Shown: positions 23,283-29,661 of the stretch, in pieces
How positions within the stretch are numbered: position 1 is the first letter of the stretch
Layout of the letters: the number at the start of each line of letters is the position of its first letter
Notes under the pieces: model-generated
Databases searched by the model: none
What the model was told of the DNA's origin: nothing
Seen by the model: the letters and a program-made list of their open reading frames with translations, nothing else
Translations under genes and position numbers: made by a program
Origin: a virus
Strand: one strand, 5' to 3'
IMG/VR virus record: IMGVR_UViG_3300029268_000100
Coordinates: 1-29,728 of that record
Length of the DNA: 29,728 nucleotides

Positions 23283-23305
23283 GCGCCTCGGGTTCGCAGT
23301 ATGAT
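23277..23305 (+). promoter_or_regulatory. Sigma70-like promoter TTGTAG-N17-TATGAT
   Basis: TTGTAG at 23277-23282 and TATGAT at 23300-23305 (five of six -10 consensus bases) are separated by exactly 17 bases. The same -35 hexamer and spacing occur at 5015. The predicted transcript would begin near 23312 and end at the intrinsic terminator at 23591-23626. Confidence 0.65.
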
Positions 23306-23327
23306 GCGCGGGTGTGGTGGTACCGGG

Positions 23328-23454
23328 TGAGCGTTGGAGGCGGAAGGATGACGACGAGCCCAACGATCTTGTCTGTGAGCGGACGATCCCCCGCTAGCCG
23401 GATGAGGACCGATGTCACTCCGCTCTTTCACCAACCTTCCGCTTCGAACGCTCA
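23328..23454. repeat. Long inverted repeat, 20-base arms
   Basis: Arms at 23328-23347 and 23435-23454 are complementary at 18 of 20 positions by Watson-Crick rules; one of the others is a G-U pair and one a G-G mismatch. The 87-base interior can form a further 7-bp stem. The left arm includes the purine-rich ribosome-binding site of the small frame at 23348, so folding would hide it. Confidence 0.7.
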
Positions 23455-23482
23455 ACTCGGCGCTTCACCTTACGCGCTCTGA
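23348..23482 (+). CDS. Possible 44-residue small ORF
   Basis: ATG 23348 lies 7 bases after GGAGG and opens a 44-codon frame ending at TGA 23480-23482, just before the long hairpin at 23483. The product is Ser/Thr/Pro-rich with no membrane segment or motif. The good ribosome-binding site argues for translation, but that site is inside the 20-base stem, and the composition looks unlike the other genes. It could be a leader peptide or chance. Confidence 0.25.
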   Translation: MTTSPTILSVSGRSPASRMRTDVTPLFHQPSASNAQLGASPYAL

Positions 23483-23532
23483 CCTCCACGCCCTCTCTGT
23501 GCTGGGTCCTCTACCGCAGGGAGGGTGGGAGG
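23483..23532 (+). other. Long RNA hairpin
   Basis: Positions 23491-23501 pair with 23515-23525 (11 bp including two G-U pairs) around a 13-base loop. After a small internal loop, 23483-23487 pairs with 23528-23532 (CCTCC with GGAGG). It is not followed by a T-run, so it is not a terminator; it fits a structural part of the candidate RNA. Confidence 0.6.
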
Positions 23533-23590
23533 CGGAGTAATCTTGCAGCTTCGGTCCTCGGTTTCCTCCTTGGGCCATGTGGAGAGACAG

Positions 23591-23626
23591 GCGGCGCTCG
23601 CATGGGGGCGCCGCTTGTTCTTCTCC
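23591..23626 (+). terminator. Strong intrinsic terminator
   Basis: GCGGCGCTC at 23591-23599 pairs with GGGCGCCGC at 23606-23614 (9 bp, one G-U) around a 6-base loop and is followed at once by TTGTTCTTCTCC. This is a textbook Rho-independent terminator, lying about 80 bases before the scaffold gene. Confidence 0.85.
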
Positions 23627-23673
23627 TGGCGCATCCATCTCTAATCTTTCCTCACGCGCCTGATCCTGTTGCT

Positions 23674-23702
23674 TATGATAATGCAGTCAGGGTCGGTATT
23701 CT
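23674..23702 (+). promoter_or_regulatory. Possible promoter for scaffold/capsid genes
   Basis: After the terminator the scaffold and capsid genes need a new start of transcription. The 80-base gap is AT-richer than its surroundings and offers two -10-like sites: TATGAT at 23674-23679 and TATTCT at 23697-23702. Neither has a good -35. The second lies 6 bases before the ATG and would give a leaderless message. Confidence 0.3.
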
Positions 23703-23708
23703 GCTACC

Positions 23709-24815
23709 ATGCCCATCATGCTTACCGAAGATGGCGGCGTCCAACTGACGGAGTTGTTCGCACTCGACACGGAATCTGTCCACCTGGTCCGGCGTCCGGC
23801 CATCGGGCGTCGGTTCCTCTTGACGAAGAGCGAGAACAAGGAGGCTGGGCCAATGCTTACGCTGGAGAAGGACATCGCAGAAGTCGTCGCGAAGTTCGAC
23901 GGGTCGAAGGATGAGGCGGAGCGCGTTGCGTTGCGGAAGACGGCGACGCAGCTGTTCAAGGATCTCGGGGCCGCGGTGACGGCGAAGAAGGTCGCCGACG
24001 ACGTGGCACAGGGGCTCGTGGAGAAGGGCCAGGCCCTCTTCAAGGGCGAGGAAGCGACGATCTCGAAGTCCGATGTCGAGGCATGGCTCGGCGAGGTGGG
24101 TGCCGTCCTCAAGACGGCGAAGGAAGAGAAGCCCGCTCCGACGACGCCAGCCGAAGATCCGGCGCAGGCGGTCATCAAGGCGGCGCTCGCCAACCTGGAG
24201 AAGCTCGGCGACAAGGTTCCGCAGTCGGTCGTCGACGTGCTCAAGGCCGAGGCCGCGAAGTTCGATCCCGTGGTCGAGGTGCCGGAGGATGTCCGCAAGT
24301 CCCTCGCGGCGCTCCCGGCGAACCTCCGCGACTCGCTGACGGGGCTCCTCGCCGATCGGGCGCGGGCCGTCCAGAAGGCGGCGGCGGACCGCGAGGCCGC
24401 GCTGCTCGCTCGCATCGAGAAGGCGGAGAAGAGCCAGCAGACGCTCGCGGAGCAGCTCGAAGCGATCCACGTCGAGAAGCACATCGGCGAACTCACCTCG
24501 CAGCTCGGCTTCAAGCACGTCTCGGGCGATGCGCGCGAGTTGGCGCAGATCATCGCGGCGGTCGAGAAGTCCGACCCGAAGAAGGCCGCGAAGCTCATCG
24601 AGGTCCTGAAGTCGGCGGATGAGGCCGTCGCCAAGTCCGGCATCTTCAACGAGCGCGGGATCACGGGCGCAGTTGAGGGTTCGACCGAGGCCAAGGTCGA
24701 GGCCATCGCCAAGTCGATGATGGCAGCGGACAAGGCTCTGACCATCGAGGCGGCTCGCGCGAAGGCGTGGAAGGATCACCCGGAACTGTTGAGGGAGCGG
24801 CGCGAGAATCGCTAG
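23709..24815 (+). CDS. Head scaffolding protein
   Basis: A 368-residue, highly charged and Ala/Lys/Glu-rich helical protein just before the decoration and capsid genes, as scaffolds usually are. The N-terminus (ALDTESVHLVRRPAIGRRFLLTKSE, about 18-42) resembles the opening of phage head proteins with VHLV/RPA/GRRF wording. Residues 195-270 form a coiled coil. Scaffolds guide capsid assembly and are then removed by the protease. The first ATG has no clear ribosome-binding site, while an in-frame ATG at 23853 (residue 49) follows AAGGAGG by 8 bases, so a shorter 320-residue form is likely also or instead made. Confidence 0.75.
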   Translation: MPIMLTEDGGVQLTELFALDTESVHLVRRPAIGRRFLLTKSENKEAGPMLTLEKDIAEVVAKFDGSKDEAERVALRKTATQLFKDLGAAVTAKKVADDVAQGLVEKGQALFKGEEATISKSDVEAWLGEVGAVLKTAKEEKPAPTTPAEDPAQAVIKAALANLEKLGDKVPQSVVDVLKAEAAKFDPVVEVPEDVRKSLAALPANLRDSLTGLLADRARAVQKAAADREAALLARIEKAEKSQQTLAEQLEAIHVEKHIGELTSQLGFKHVSGDARELAQIIAAVEKSDPKKAAKLIEVLKSADEAVAKSGIFNERGITGAVEGSTEAKVEAIAKSMMAADKALTIEAARAKAWKDHPELLRERRENR

Positions 24816-24873
24816 GCCGTTCCGTTTCCAGATACACAGCAAGCAGGTAGCCTGAAGAAGGAGGCAGAAGGCG

Positions 24874-25263
24874 ATGGCATATCAAGTGCTCGGCCAGGTC
24901 ATGCCGTTCCTGAACACGACCGATCTCTCGGCCAAGCAGTACCACCTTATGCTCGTGTCGGCGGCGAACACCGTCGATACGTGCGGGGCTGCGGGGATCG
25001 CGATCGGCATTCTCCAGAACGATCCGACGGCGAACCAGGGGGCTTCGGTCCTCACGGCTCGCGGCGTCATCACGCAGCTCGAGATCGGTGGCAACGTCTC
25101 CGCTGCGAACACGCTCGAATCGGATTCGGCGGGGAAGGGTGTCGCGTTCACGATCGACGGTGCTGGGGCCACGGAAACGTGGTGCGTGGCAGTCGCGCTC
25201 GAAGGCGGAGTCTCCGGGGACATCATCTCGGTCCTGACCGTCTTCGCACCGGCGAGCAAGTAG
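24874..25263 (+). CDS. Head decoration protein (DUF2190-like)
   Basis: A 129-residue beta-rich protein between scaffold and major capsid. The pattern TDLSAKQYHLMLVSAANTVD near the start, GIAIGILQNDPTANQGASV in the middle and a Gly-rich VSAANTLESDSAGKGVAF is that of small capsid decoration proteins often filed under DUF2190 or similar. They bind the outer capsid surface and stabilise it after expansion. ATG 24874 follows AAGGAGGCAGAAGG. The first residues after it are ordered, with no signal peptide. Confidence 0.7.
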   Translation: MAYQVLGQVMPFLNTTDLSAKQYHLMLVSAANTVDTCGAAGIAIGILQNDPTANQGASVLTARGVITQLEIGGNVSAANTLESDSAGKGVAFTIDGAGATETWCVAVALEGGVSGDIISVLTVFAPASK

Positions 25264-25307
25264 GCGCGGCTCTCGGGCTGCGACAGATGGAGGAGGTGCT
25301 TTCGTAG

Positions 25308-26294
25308 ATGAATCCGACTCTCGGTCAAGCGCATGTCGATACGGCGCTCACCCAGATCTCGATCGCTTACAAGCTCGCCGCGACGCAGTTCATCGCTGGC
25401 GTGGCGTTTCCGCGCGTGCCGGTCAAGAAGCAGAGCGACAAGATTCTCGAATTCGATCGCTCGGACTGGCTGCGGAACGATGCCGGGATCAGAACGCCTG
25501 GCAGCGAGTCGCGCGGCGGTGGGTTCCGCATCAGCGCGACGAAGACGTACTTCGCGGATGTCCATGCGCGGCACATCGACGTGCCGTACTCGCTCGTCGC
25601 GAACTCGGACATCGAGAACATCGAAGTCCAGATGACGGAGTTCGTCACGCAGAAGCTCTTGCTCGAACGCGAGCTGGGGTGGGTCACCAGGTTCTTCGCC
25701 GTGAACAAGTGGGCGGACCAGGGGACCCCGAACGACGCGACGGGCAGCGGTGCCTCGAACACGTGGCCGTACTTCCGCTACTGGGACGACCACGCGAACG
25801 GCAACCCGCGCGGAGCGATCCGAACGGGGCGCCAGAAGGTCAAGCAGACGACGGGGTTCAACCCGAACCTCATGGTCGTCGGTGAAGAGGTGCACGACGA
25901 GCTGGCGATGCACCCGGACGTGATGGAAGTCATCAAGTACACGCAGATCGGAATCGCCGACACGGCGCTGTTGGCGCGGCTGTTCCGCGTCGATCGGTAC
26001 TTGATCGGCGAGGCCGTCTACGATGCTGGGCTCGAAGGTGGAACCGCGAGCTACAGCTTCGCGTTCGGGAAGCACGTTCTGCTCACCTACGTGCCGCCGA
26101 CGGCGGGTCTGCTCATGCCGAGCGCCGGCTACATCTTTGAGTGGACCGGCTTCAACAACATGGGCTACGACGCCCAGATCAAGACGATCGACGCTCCGCT
26201 GCTTTCGGCAGAGCGCATCGAGGGCGAGATGGCCTACGATGCTCGGCAGGTCTGCTCGGAACTCGGCGTCTTCTTCAATGGAGCCATCTCCTAG
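25308..26294 (+). CDS. Major capsid protein
   Basis: A 328-residue protein placed right after protease, scaffold and decoration genes and before connector genes. The sequence is typical of capsid proteins of the HK97 fold: an N-terminal IAYKLAATQFIAGVAFPRVPV segment, many aromatic beta-rich stretches, a spine-like helix (QMTEFVTQKLLLERELGWVTRFF) and late P-domain-like regions (FNPNLMVVGEEVHDELAMHPDV, VPPTAGLLMPSAGYIFEW). There is no cleavage signal I can place with confidence. ATG 25308 follows GGAGGAGGTGC. It forms the icosahedral shell. Confidence 0.85.
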   Translation: MNPTLGQAHVDTALTQISIAYKLAATQFIAGVAFPRVPVKKQSDKILEFDRSDWLRNDAGIRTPGSESRGGGFRISATKTYFADVHARHIDVPYSLVANSDIENIEVQMTEFVTQKLLLERELGWVTRFFAVNKWADQGTPNDATGSGASNTWPYFRYWDDHANGNPRGAIRTGRQKVKQTTGFNPNLMVVGEEVHDELAMHPDVMEVIKYTQIGIADTALLARLFRVDRYLIGEAVYDAGLEGGTASYSFAFGKHVLLTYVPPTAGLLMPSAGYIFEWTGFNNMGYDAQIKTIDAPLLSAERIEGEMAYDARQVCSELGVFFNGAIS

Positions 26295-26336
26295 CGCGGG
26301 CAGAGTGAGCCTGGGAGAATAGACAAGGGGTGAGTG

Positions 26337-27026
26337 ATGGTTGCGCCAAGCGTGACAAAGGAAAGAACGGAGTACACGGTCATGCGGCCGTTCGGATTCC
26401 GCAAGCGCACTCTCCGCCGCGGTGACGTGGTGGGGCCGGCGATTGAGAAGACGACGAACTTCCATGCGCTGCTCAGATCGGGGTTCATCCGAGCCCTGCG
26501 GAGCGCAGAAGGAGAGACGCTCGTCCCTCGCTGCTACATCACGATTCGCCGATTCATGGCTGGCGGGAAGGAGATCGAGCCGGGGACGTTGGTCGATCTT
26601 CGGGGAACGGAAGGATGGCGCAACGAAAGCTCGCTCCTCGAAACCGGGTTCATTCGCCTGGCGACGGTTGGTGAGGTGGAGAAGCTATCTGCTGCTGATG
26701 GGGAGGGGGCCGATGCCAATGCTGCACCGGCGGCTGCGGCCTCCTCTCCTGCTGGTTCTGGGGAGGGAGGGGAGGGAGTGAAGCCGGCGACGGGACACGT
26801 TCCCGGCCAGCAACTCCCTGCTGACGATCCAGGGCCGGCGGGCCAGGAAGGGCCTCCGGGGCCTCCTCTGCACAAAGACGCTGCGTGGCTCAGGGAGCAA
26901 TACTGGGACCTGGGCCGCACGACGACTCAGATGGCGGAGGCTGCTGGAGTGCCACCGGGCACCATCAGCAAACAGATGGAGAAGCTCAAAATCCCTCGGC
27001 GTCCGCGGGGGCGCCGGAAGCAGTGA
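26337..27026 (+). CDS. Head-tail region protein with repeat, collagen-like linker and C-terminal HTH
   Basis: A 229-residue protein following the capsid gene. The first 120 residues hold two copies of a similar unit, each ending in GFIR (RRGDVVGPAIEKTTNFHALLRSGFIRAL and PGTLVDLRG...LLETGFIRLA; positions about 30-58 and 83-108). A Gly/Pro/Ala linker with PAGQEGPPGPP follows. The C-terminal 40 residues look like a helix-turn-helix (QMAEAAGVPPGTISKQMEKLKI) with a very basic end (RRPRGRRKQ). GTG 26334 or ATG 26337 can start it. Possibly a DNA-contacting head-completion protein; role unproven. Confidence 0.55.
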   Translation: MVAPSVTKERTEYTVMRPFGFRKRTLRRGDVVGPAIEKTTNFHALLRSGFIRALRSAEGETLVPRCYITIRRFMAGGKEIEPGTLVDLRGTEGWRNESSLLETGFIRLATVGEVEKLSAADGEGADANAAPAAAASSPAGSGEGGEGVKPATGHVPGQQLPADDPGPAGQEGPPGPPLHKDAAWLREQYWDLGRTTTQMAEAAGVPPGTISKQMEKLKIPRRPRGRRKQ

Positions 27027-27054
27027 GCGCGGCACCTGAAGGAGGGCCGAACCA

Positions 27055-27357
27055 ATGGCAGGTACACGGGTCTTTCGTGGCAACACGATCATCGAGAACC
27101 TCCAGCTGACGAATGGGTTGGCGACTGCGTACATCGCGGACAGCGCGGTGACGGTTGCGAAGATGGCTCGCGTCAGGAAGACGGGGACGGTGGCGGTAGC
27201 GGGGACGGCGGTCAACGTTGCTCACGCAATCGGCGCGGCTCCGGCATTCGCTGTGGTGAGCCTCGGCGACGCGTACATCACGGGCTGGGATGCGACGAAC
27301 GTCACGGTCAACTCGGTGCACAGCGCCGTCGACTTCTACCTCGACATCTTCTCGTAG
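27055..27357 (+). CDS. Small beta-rich structural protein
   Basis: A 100-residue protein made of short strands: TAYIADSAVTVAKM, TGTVAVAGTAVNVAHAIG, AFAVVSLGDAYITGWD. It resembles small head-fibre or decoration proteins but I recognise no family. A very good AAGGAGGG site precedes ATG 27055. Its place between capsid and connector genes supports a virion role. Confidence 0.5.
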   Translation: MAGTRVFRGNTIIENLQLTNGLATAYIADSAVTVAKMARVRKTGTVAVAGTAVNVAHAIGAAPAFAVVSLGDAYITGWDATNVTVNSVHSAVDFYLDIFS

Positions 27358-27397
27358 GCTCACGGCGCTGCTGTGAGATGAGGGAGGAGGTCGGGGC

Positions 27398-27835
27398 ATG
27401 ACCTGGACATACGGAGGCAACCCGGCGGCGAATACGCGGGACCAGATTCGGTTCAAGGTTGGCGATACGGCGACCGCCGACCAGCTGGTGTCGGATGAAG
27501 AGATCGCATACGCGGTCACGGAGTCCGGCTCGAACGTCGCGAAGGCGTGCGCGTTGGTCTGTGACGCGATCGCGGCGAAGCTCGCGCGGTTCGTCGATCT
27601 GAGGGATGGAGGGCTCGCCGTCTCCTTGTCCCAGCGGGTCGCGCACTACCGCGACCTGGCGTCGGCGTTTCGCGAGCAGGCGCTGGGCTACGCGGCGCCG
27701 TTCGCTGGCGCTATCAGCGTTGCCTACAAGTCGTCGATGGAAGAGGATTCGGACCGCGTGACTCCGGCCTTCGAGACGAAGGCAGGGGCTGGGCCGTCGG
27801 ATGAGATGACGGAGGACTGGAGGGGGCTCAAATAG
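27398..27835 (+). CDS. Head-tail connector (HK97 gp6-like)
   Basis: A 145-residue helical protein with the opening WTYGGNPAANTRDQIRFKVGDTATADQLVSDEEI (about 3-36), the usual start of gp6-like/adaptor proteins. Two more helices (AKACALVCDAIAAKLARF and SQRVAHYRDLASAFREQAL) complete the fold. It forms a ring under the portal that links head to tail. ATG 27398 follows GGGAGGAGG. The last 30 residues are loose. Confidence 0.75.
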   Translation: MTWTYGGNPAANTRDQIRFKVGDTATADQLVSDEEIAYAVTESGSNVAKACALVCDAIAAKLARFVDLRDGGLAVSLSQRVAHYRDLASAFREQALGYAAPFAGAISVAYKSSMEEDSDRVTPAFETKAGAGPSDEMTEDWRGLK

Positions 27836-27864
27836 GCAACGTCGGGGCCATCGTCGATGAGGCT

Positions 27865-28251
27865 GTGCGAACGGTGAGGACCACGCCGGGGCTCGGCAAT
27901 TCCTTCACCTACCGCCGCGCTCGGTCGGAGGGCGTGTTCGACAAGACGACGGGGAAGTACACCGCGACGTTCTGGGAGTCACCAACGGTCAGCGGCTTGG
28001 TGATGATGGCGACGGTCAAGGATGTGGAGGCGTCGAAGGGGAGGCTCCAGATTGATGATCGGGCCTTCGTCTTTTCTTCGTCTGCTTTCACCTCTCAGGG
28101 GGCGCAGGATCTCTCTCCTGCGGCGACGGCGGCTGACGAGATCGTGTACGGTGGGCAGACGTTCTTGGTGGACCTCGGCGGAGGTGTGGCCGTGATCCAT
28201 CTCGATGAGTCCGAGCGCATGTGGACGGTCTGGGGACGACGGCGGAGGTGA
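27865..28251 (+). CDS. Head-tail stopper/closure protein
   Basis: A 128-residue beta-rich protein after the connector. GNSFTYRRA, TATFWESPTVSGLVMMATVKDV and DDRAFVFSSSAF match the pattern of head-completion stopper proteins that close the portal channel. The only standard start is GTG 27865, but the frame stays open upstream with a helical stretch and a non-standard ATA codon at 27832, 5 bases after GGAGGGGGCTC; the true N-terminus may lie there. The last residues are Arg-rich. Confidence 0.6.
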   Translation: MRTVRTTPGLGNSFTYRRARSEGVFDKTTGKYTATFWESPTVSGLVMMATVKDVEASKGRLQIDDRAFVFSSSAFTSQGAQDLSPAATAADEIVYGGQTFLVDLGGGVAVIHLDESERMWTVWGRRRR

Positions 28252-28258
28252 GGAAGAG

Positions 28259-28573
28259 GTGGCAGTCGTAGTGGCGTGGAATCCGGCGAAGCTCCGGAAG
28301 CTCTCGCACACGGATGGGCTCCGCTTTCTTCACCGCGCTGGCGTGCGGCTGACGGGGTCGGCGAAGCAGAAGTGTCCGGTCGACACGGGGCGGTTGCGCG
28401 CCTCGATCACGTACACGGTGGATGCCTTGAACCTGAGTCTGCGCTACGGGTCAAACGTCCACTACGCGATTCACCAGGAAGTCGGAACGTCGAGGATGGC
28501 GGGGAAGCACTACCTTGAGAATGCCCTGCGCGAGCAGAAGCCGCTGCTCATGAAGGAGTGGACGGCGACATGA
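28259..28573 (+). CDS. HK97 gp10-like tail component
   Basis: A 104-residue protein with the hallmark KQKCPVDTGRLRASI, then LRYGSNVHYAIHQEVGTSRMAGKHYLENAL of the HK97 gp10/putative tail-component family (parts given only by position about 39-98). Members act at the head-tail joint or tail completion. I chose GTG 28259 after GAGGAAGAG; GTG 28271 is also possible. Its stop overlaps the next ATG. Confidence 0.8.
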   Translation: MAVVVAWNPAKLRKLSHTDGLRFLHRAGVRLTGSAKQKCPVDTGRLRASITYTVDALNLSLRYGSNVHYAIHQEVGTSRMAGKHYLENALREQKPLLMKEWTAT

Positions 28574-28851
28574 GGTTGAGGCTTACGGAGATCGTGACGG
28601 AGCAACCCAGGGCCTTCGGGGAGCGGCAGACGATGGGGCCACGTGAGGGAACGTCTACGACGCCTTCTGTGCCGTCTGCTTCGCGGCGCCCTGTGGCGGT
28701 CCGGGATGAGTTGGTCGACGTCGTGCGGGCGCTGGAGGATGGCGGCTCGCTGCTGTTGCTGGCGAATGGTATGACGATGCACGTCGCGGAGACGGTGGAG
28801 GAGATCGAGGCTCAGGTGAGGCGGCTGCTCACTGAAGGATTGGGCGGCTGA
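28570..28851 (+). CDS. Hypothetical protein
   Basis: A 93-residue protein starting at ATG 28570, overlapping the gp10-like stop (ATGA). The N-terminal half is Pro/Ser/Thr-rich. The C-terminal half is helix-strand-helix (RDELVDVVRALEDGGSLLLLANGMTMHVAETVEEIEAQVRRL). Function unknown; operon placement suggests a small virion or assembly role. Confidence 0.5.
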   Translation: MRLRLTEIVTEQPRAFGERQTMGPREGTSTTPSVPSASRRPVAVRDELVDVVRALEDGGSLLLLANGMTMHVAETVEEIEAQVRRLLTEGLGG

Positions 28852-28864
28852 AGGAGGGGAGGAC

Positions 28865-29221
28865 ATGGCGCGAGCGGTTCCGGGCTTGGTGACGATTCTC
28901 ACGTGGACGCACACGGGGACGGCGAATGGCGTCGCTGACGATGCGGCGACCGTTCTCCCGGTGCCGGCTGGCGCGAAGACGATCCTCTGCCAGGTCCACA
29001 GTACGAAGGCGGGCAACACGGCATCTGACTTCGACGTGAAGGCGTTCGCGTCGCTGGATGGGGAGAACGTCGACAACTACGCGTTCCACACGGAAGAGAA
29101 CTTCGGTGATGGCTACGTCAAGACGTTCTCGCTGCCCGTTGGGCCTGCCGCGTATCAGTTCAAGCTGGATGTCGCGGCGGGGGATGGCTACGTCGACATG
29201 TACGTTCAGGCGGTGCTCTAG
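28865..29221 (+). CDS. Small beta-rich virion protein
   Basis: A 118-residue protein with regular beta-strand spacing (GLVTILTWTHTGTANG, KTILCQVHSTKAG, YQFKLDVAAGDGYVDMYVQAVL). It could be a decoration or tail-associated protein. A GAAGGAGGGG site precedes ATG 28865. No family recognised. Confidence 0.5.
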   Translation: MARAVPGLVTILTWTHTGTANGVADDAATVLPVPAGAKTILCQVHSTKAGNTASDFDVKAFASLDGENVDNYAFHTEENFGDGYVKTFSLPVGPAAYQFKLDVAAGDGYVDMYVQAVL

Positions 29222-29224
29222 GGT

Positions 29225-29644
29225 ATGGCCAGTCTCGAAGTCGCTCTCATGCAGGCAGTGGTGACGCTGGCACAGGCGAACACGACCCTGTGGACCACGC
29301 AGCTTGCTGGGCGCTTCGGGTACATGGTGCCGCCGCCGAGTGGGACCAAGCCCTTCGTGATGTTCGACTTCGGGGAATTGGTGCACTCGGCGGCGTTCAA
29401 GAGCGCATCGCCGGTAGCGACAGAGGTCGCGCTCTACATCAAGGTGGTCAGCGAATCAAGCGGGCCGATCGAAGCAGGCGACATCGTGGCGCAAGTCCAT
29501 ACGGTGTTCGATGGAAAGCAGCTCACGGTGTCAGGGTACCGTGCGATCACCCTTCGGCCACAAAGCGATCGGCCGGTCTGGGATGACGCCGACAAGGTAT
29601 GGCTTCCCGTGGTGCAATTCCGCGGGTACGCCACCCCGAACTAG
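29225..29644 (+). CDS. Probable tail terminator / tail-completion protein
   Basis: A 139-residue protein between the gp10-like gene and the putative tail-tube gene, where tail terminators lie. VALYIKVVSESSGPIEAGDIVAQVHTVFDGKQLTVSGY (about 80-118) has the strand-helix spacing of DUF3168/gpU-like terminators, which cap the finished tail tube. The ribosome-binding site before ATG 29225 is weak, which is unusual here; it may depend on translation of the gene 3 bases upstream. Confidence 0.65.
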   Translation: MASLEVALMQAVVTLAQANTTLWTTQLAGRFGYMVPPPSGTKPFVMFDFGELVHSAAFKSASPVATEVALYIKVVSESSGPIEAGDIVAQVHTVFDGKQLTVSGYRAITLRPQSDRPVWDDADKVWLPVVQFRGYATPN

Positions 29645-29661
29645 AGGAGGAGGGAAGAGGA

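Larger units (their letters stand above)
23312..23622 (+). ncRNA. Candidate structured small RNA
   Basis: This stretch runs from a strong promoter to a strong intrinsic terminator and holds no recognisable protein gene. Four foldable parts are visible: a 20-base long-range stem (23328-23347 with 23435-23454, 18 Watson-Crick pairs, one G-U, one mismatch) enclosing a 7-bp stem (23377-23383 with 23419-23425); a small hairpin (23459-23463 with 23474-23478); a long hairpin at 23483-23532 (11 bp plus 5 bp); and the terminator stem. Known phage packaging RNAs and attenuator RNAs occupy similar places, but I cannot name a family. A 44-codon frame inside is the alternative. Confidence 0.6.

Noticed and set aside
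23435-23454. TTCGAA inside a stem, reminiscent of a tRNA T-loop
   Set aside because: No acceptor stem, anticodon arm or D-loop can be placed around it; it is explained by the long inverted repeat.
23673-24842. Long minus-strand frames opposite the scaffold gene
   Set aside because: Leu/Arg- and Ser/Ala-rich mirror frames of a repetitive Ala/Lys/Glu coding sequence; no start signal.
24882-26465. A 527-codon open frame on the minus strand
   Set aside because: Antisense shadow of the decoration and capsid genes, with the same biased composition and no motif.
27361-27380. Short CTCAC...GTGAG hairpin before the connector gene
   Set aside because: Only 5 bp and no T-run; too weak for a terminator and likely chance.
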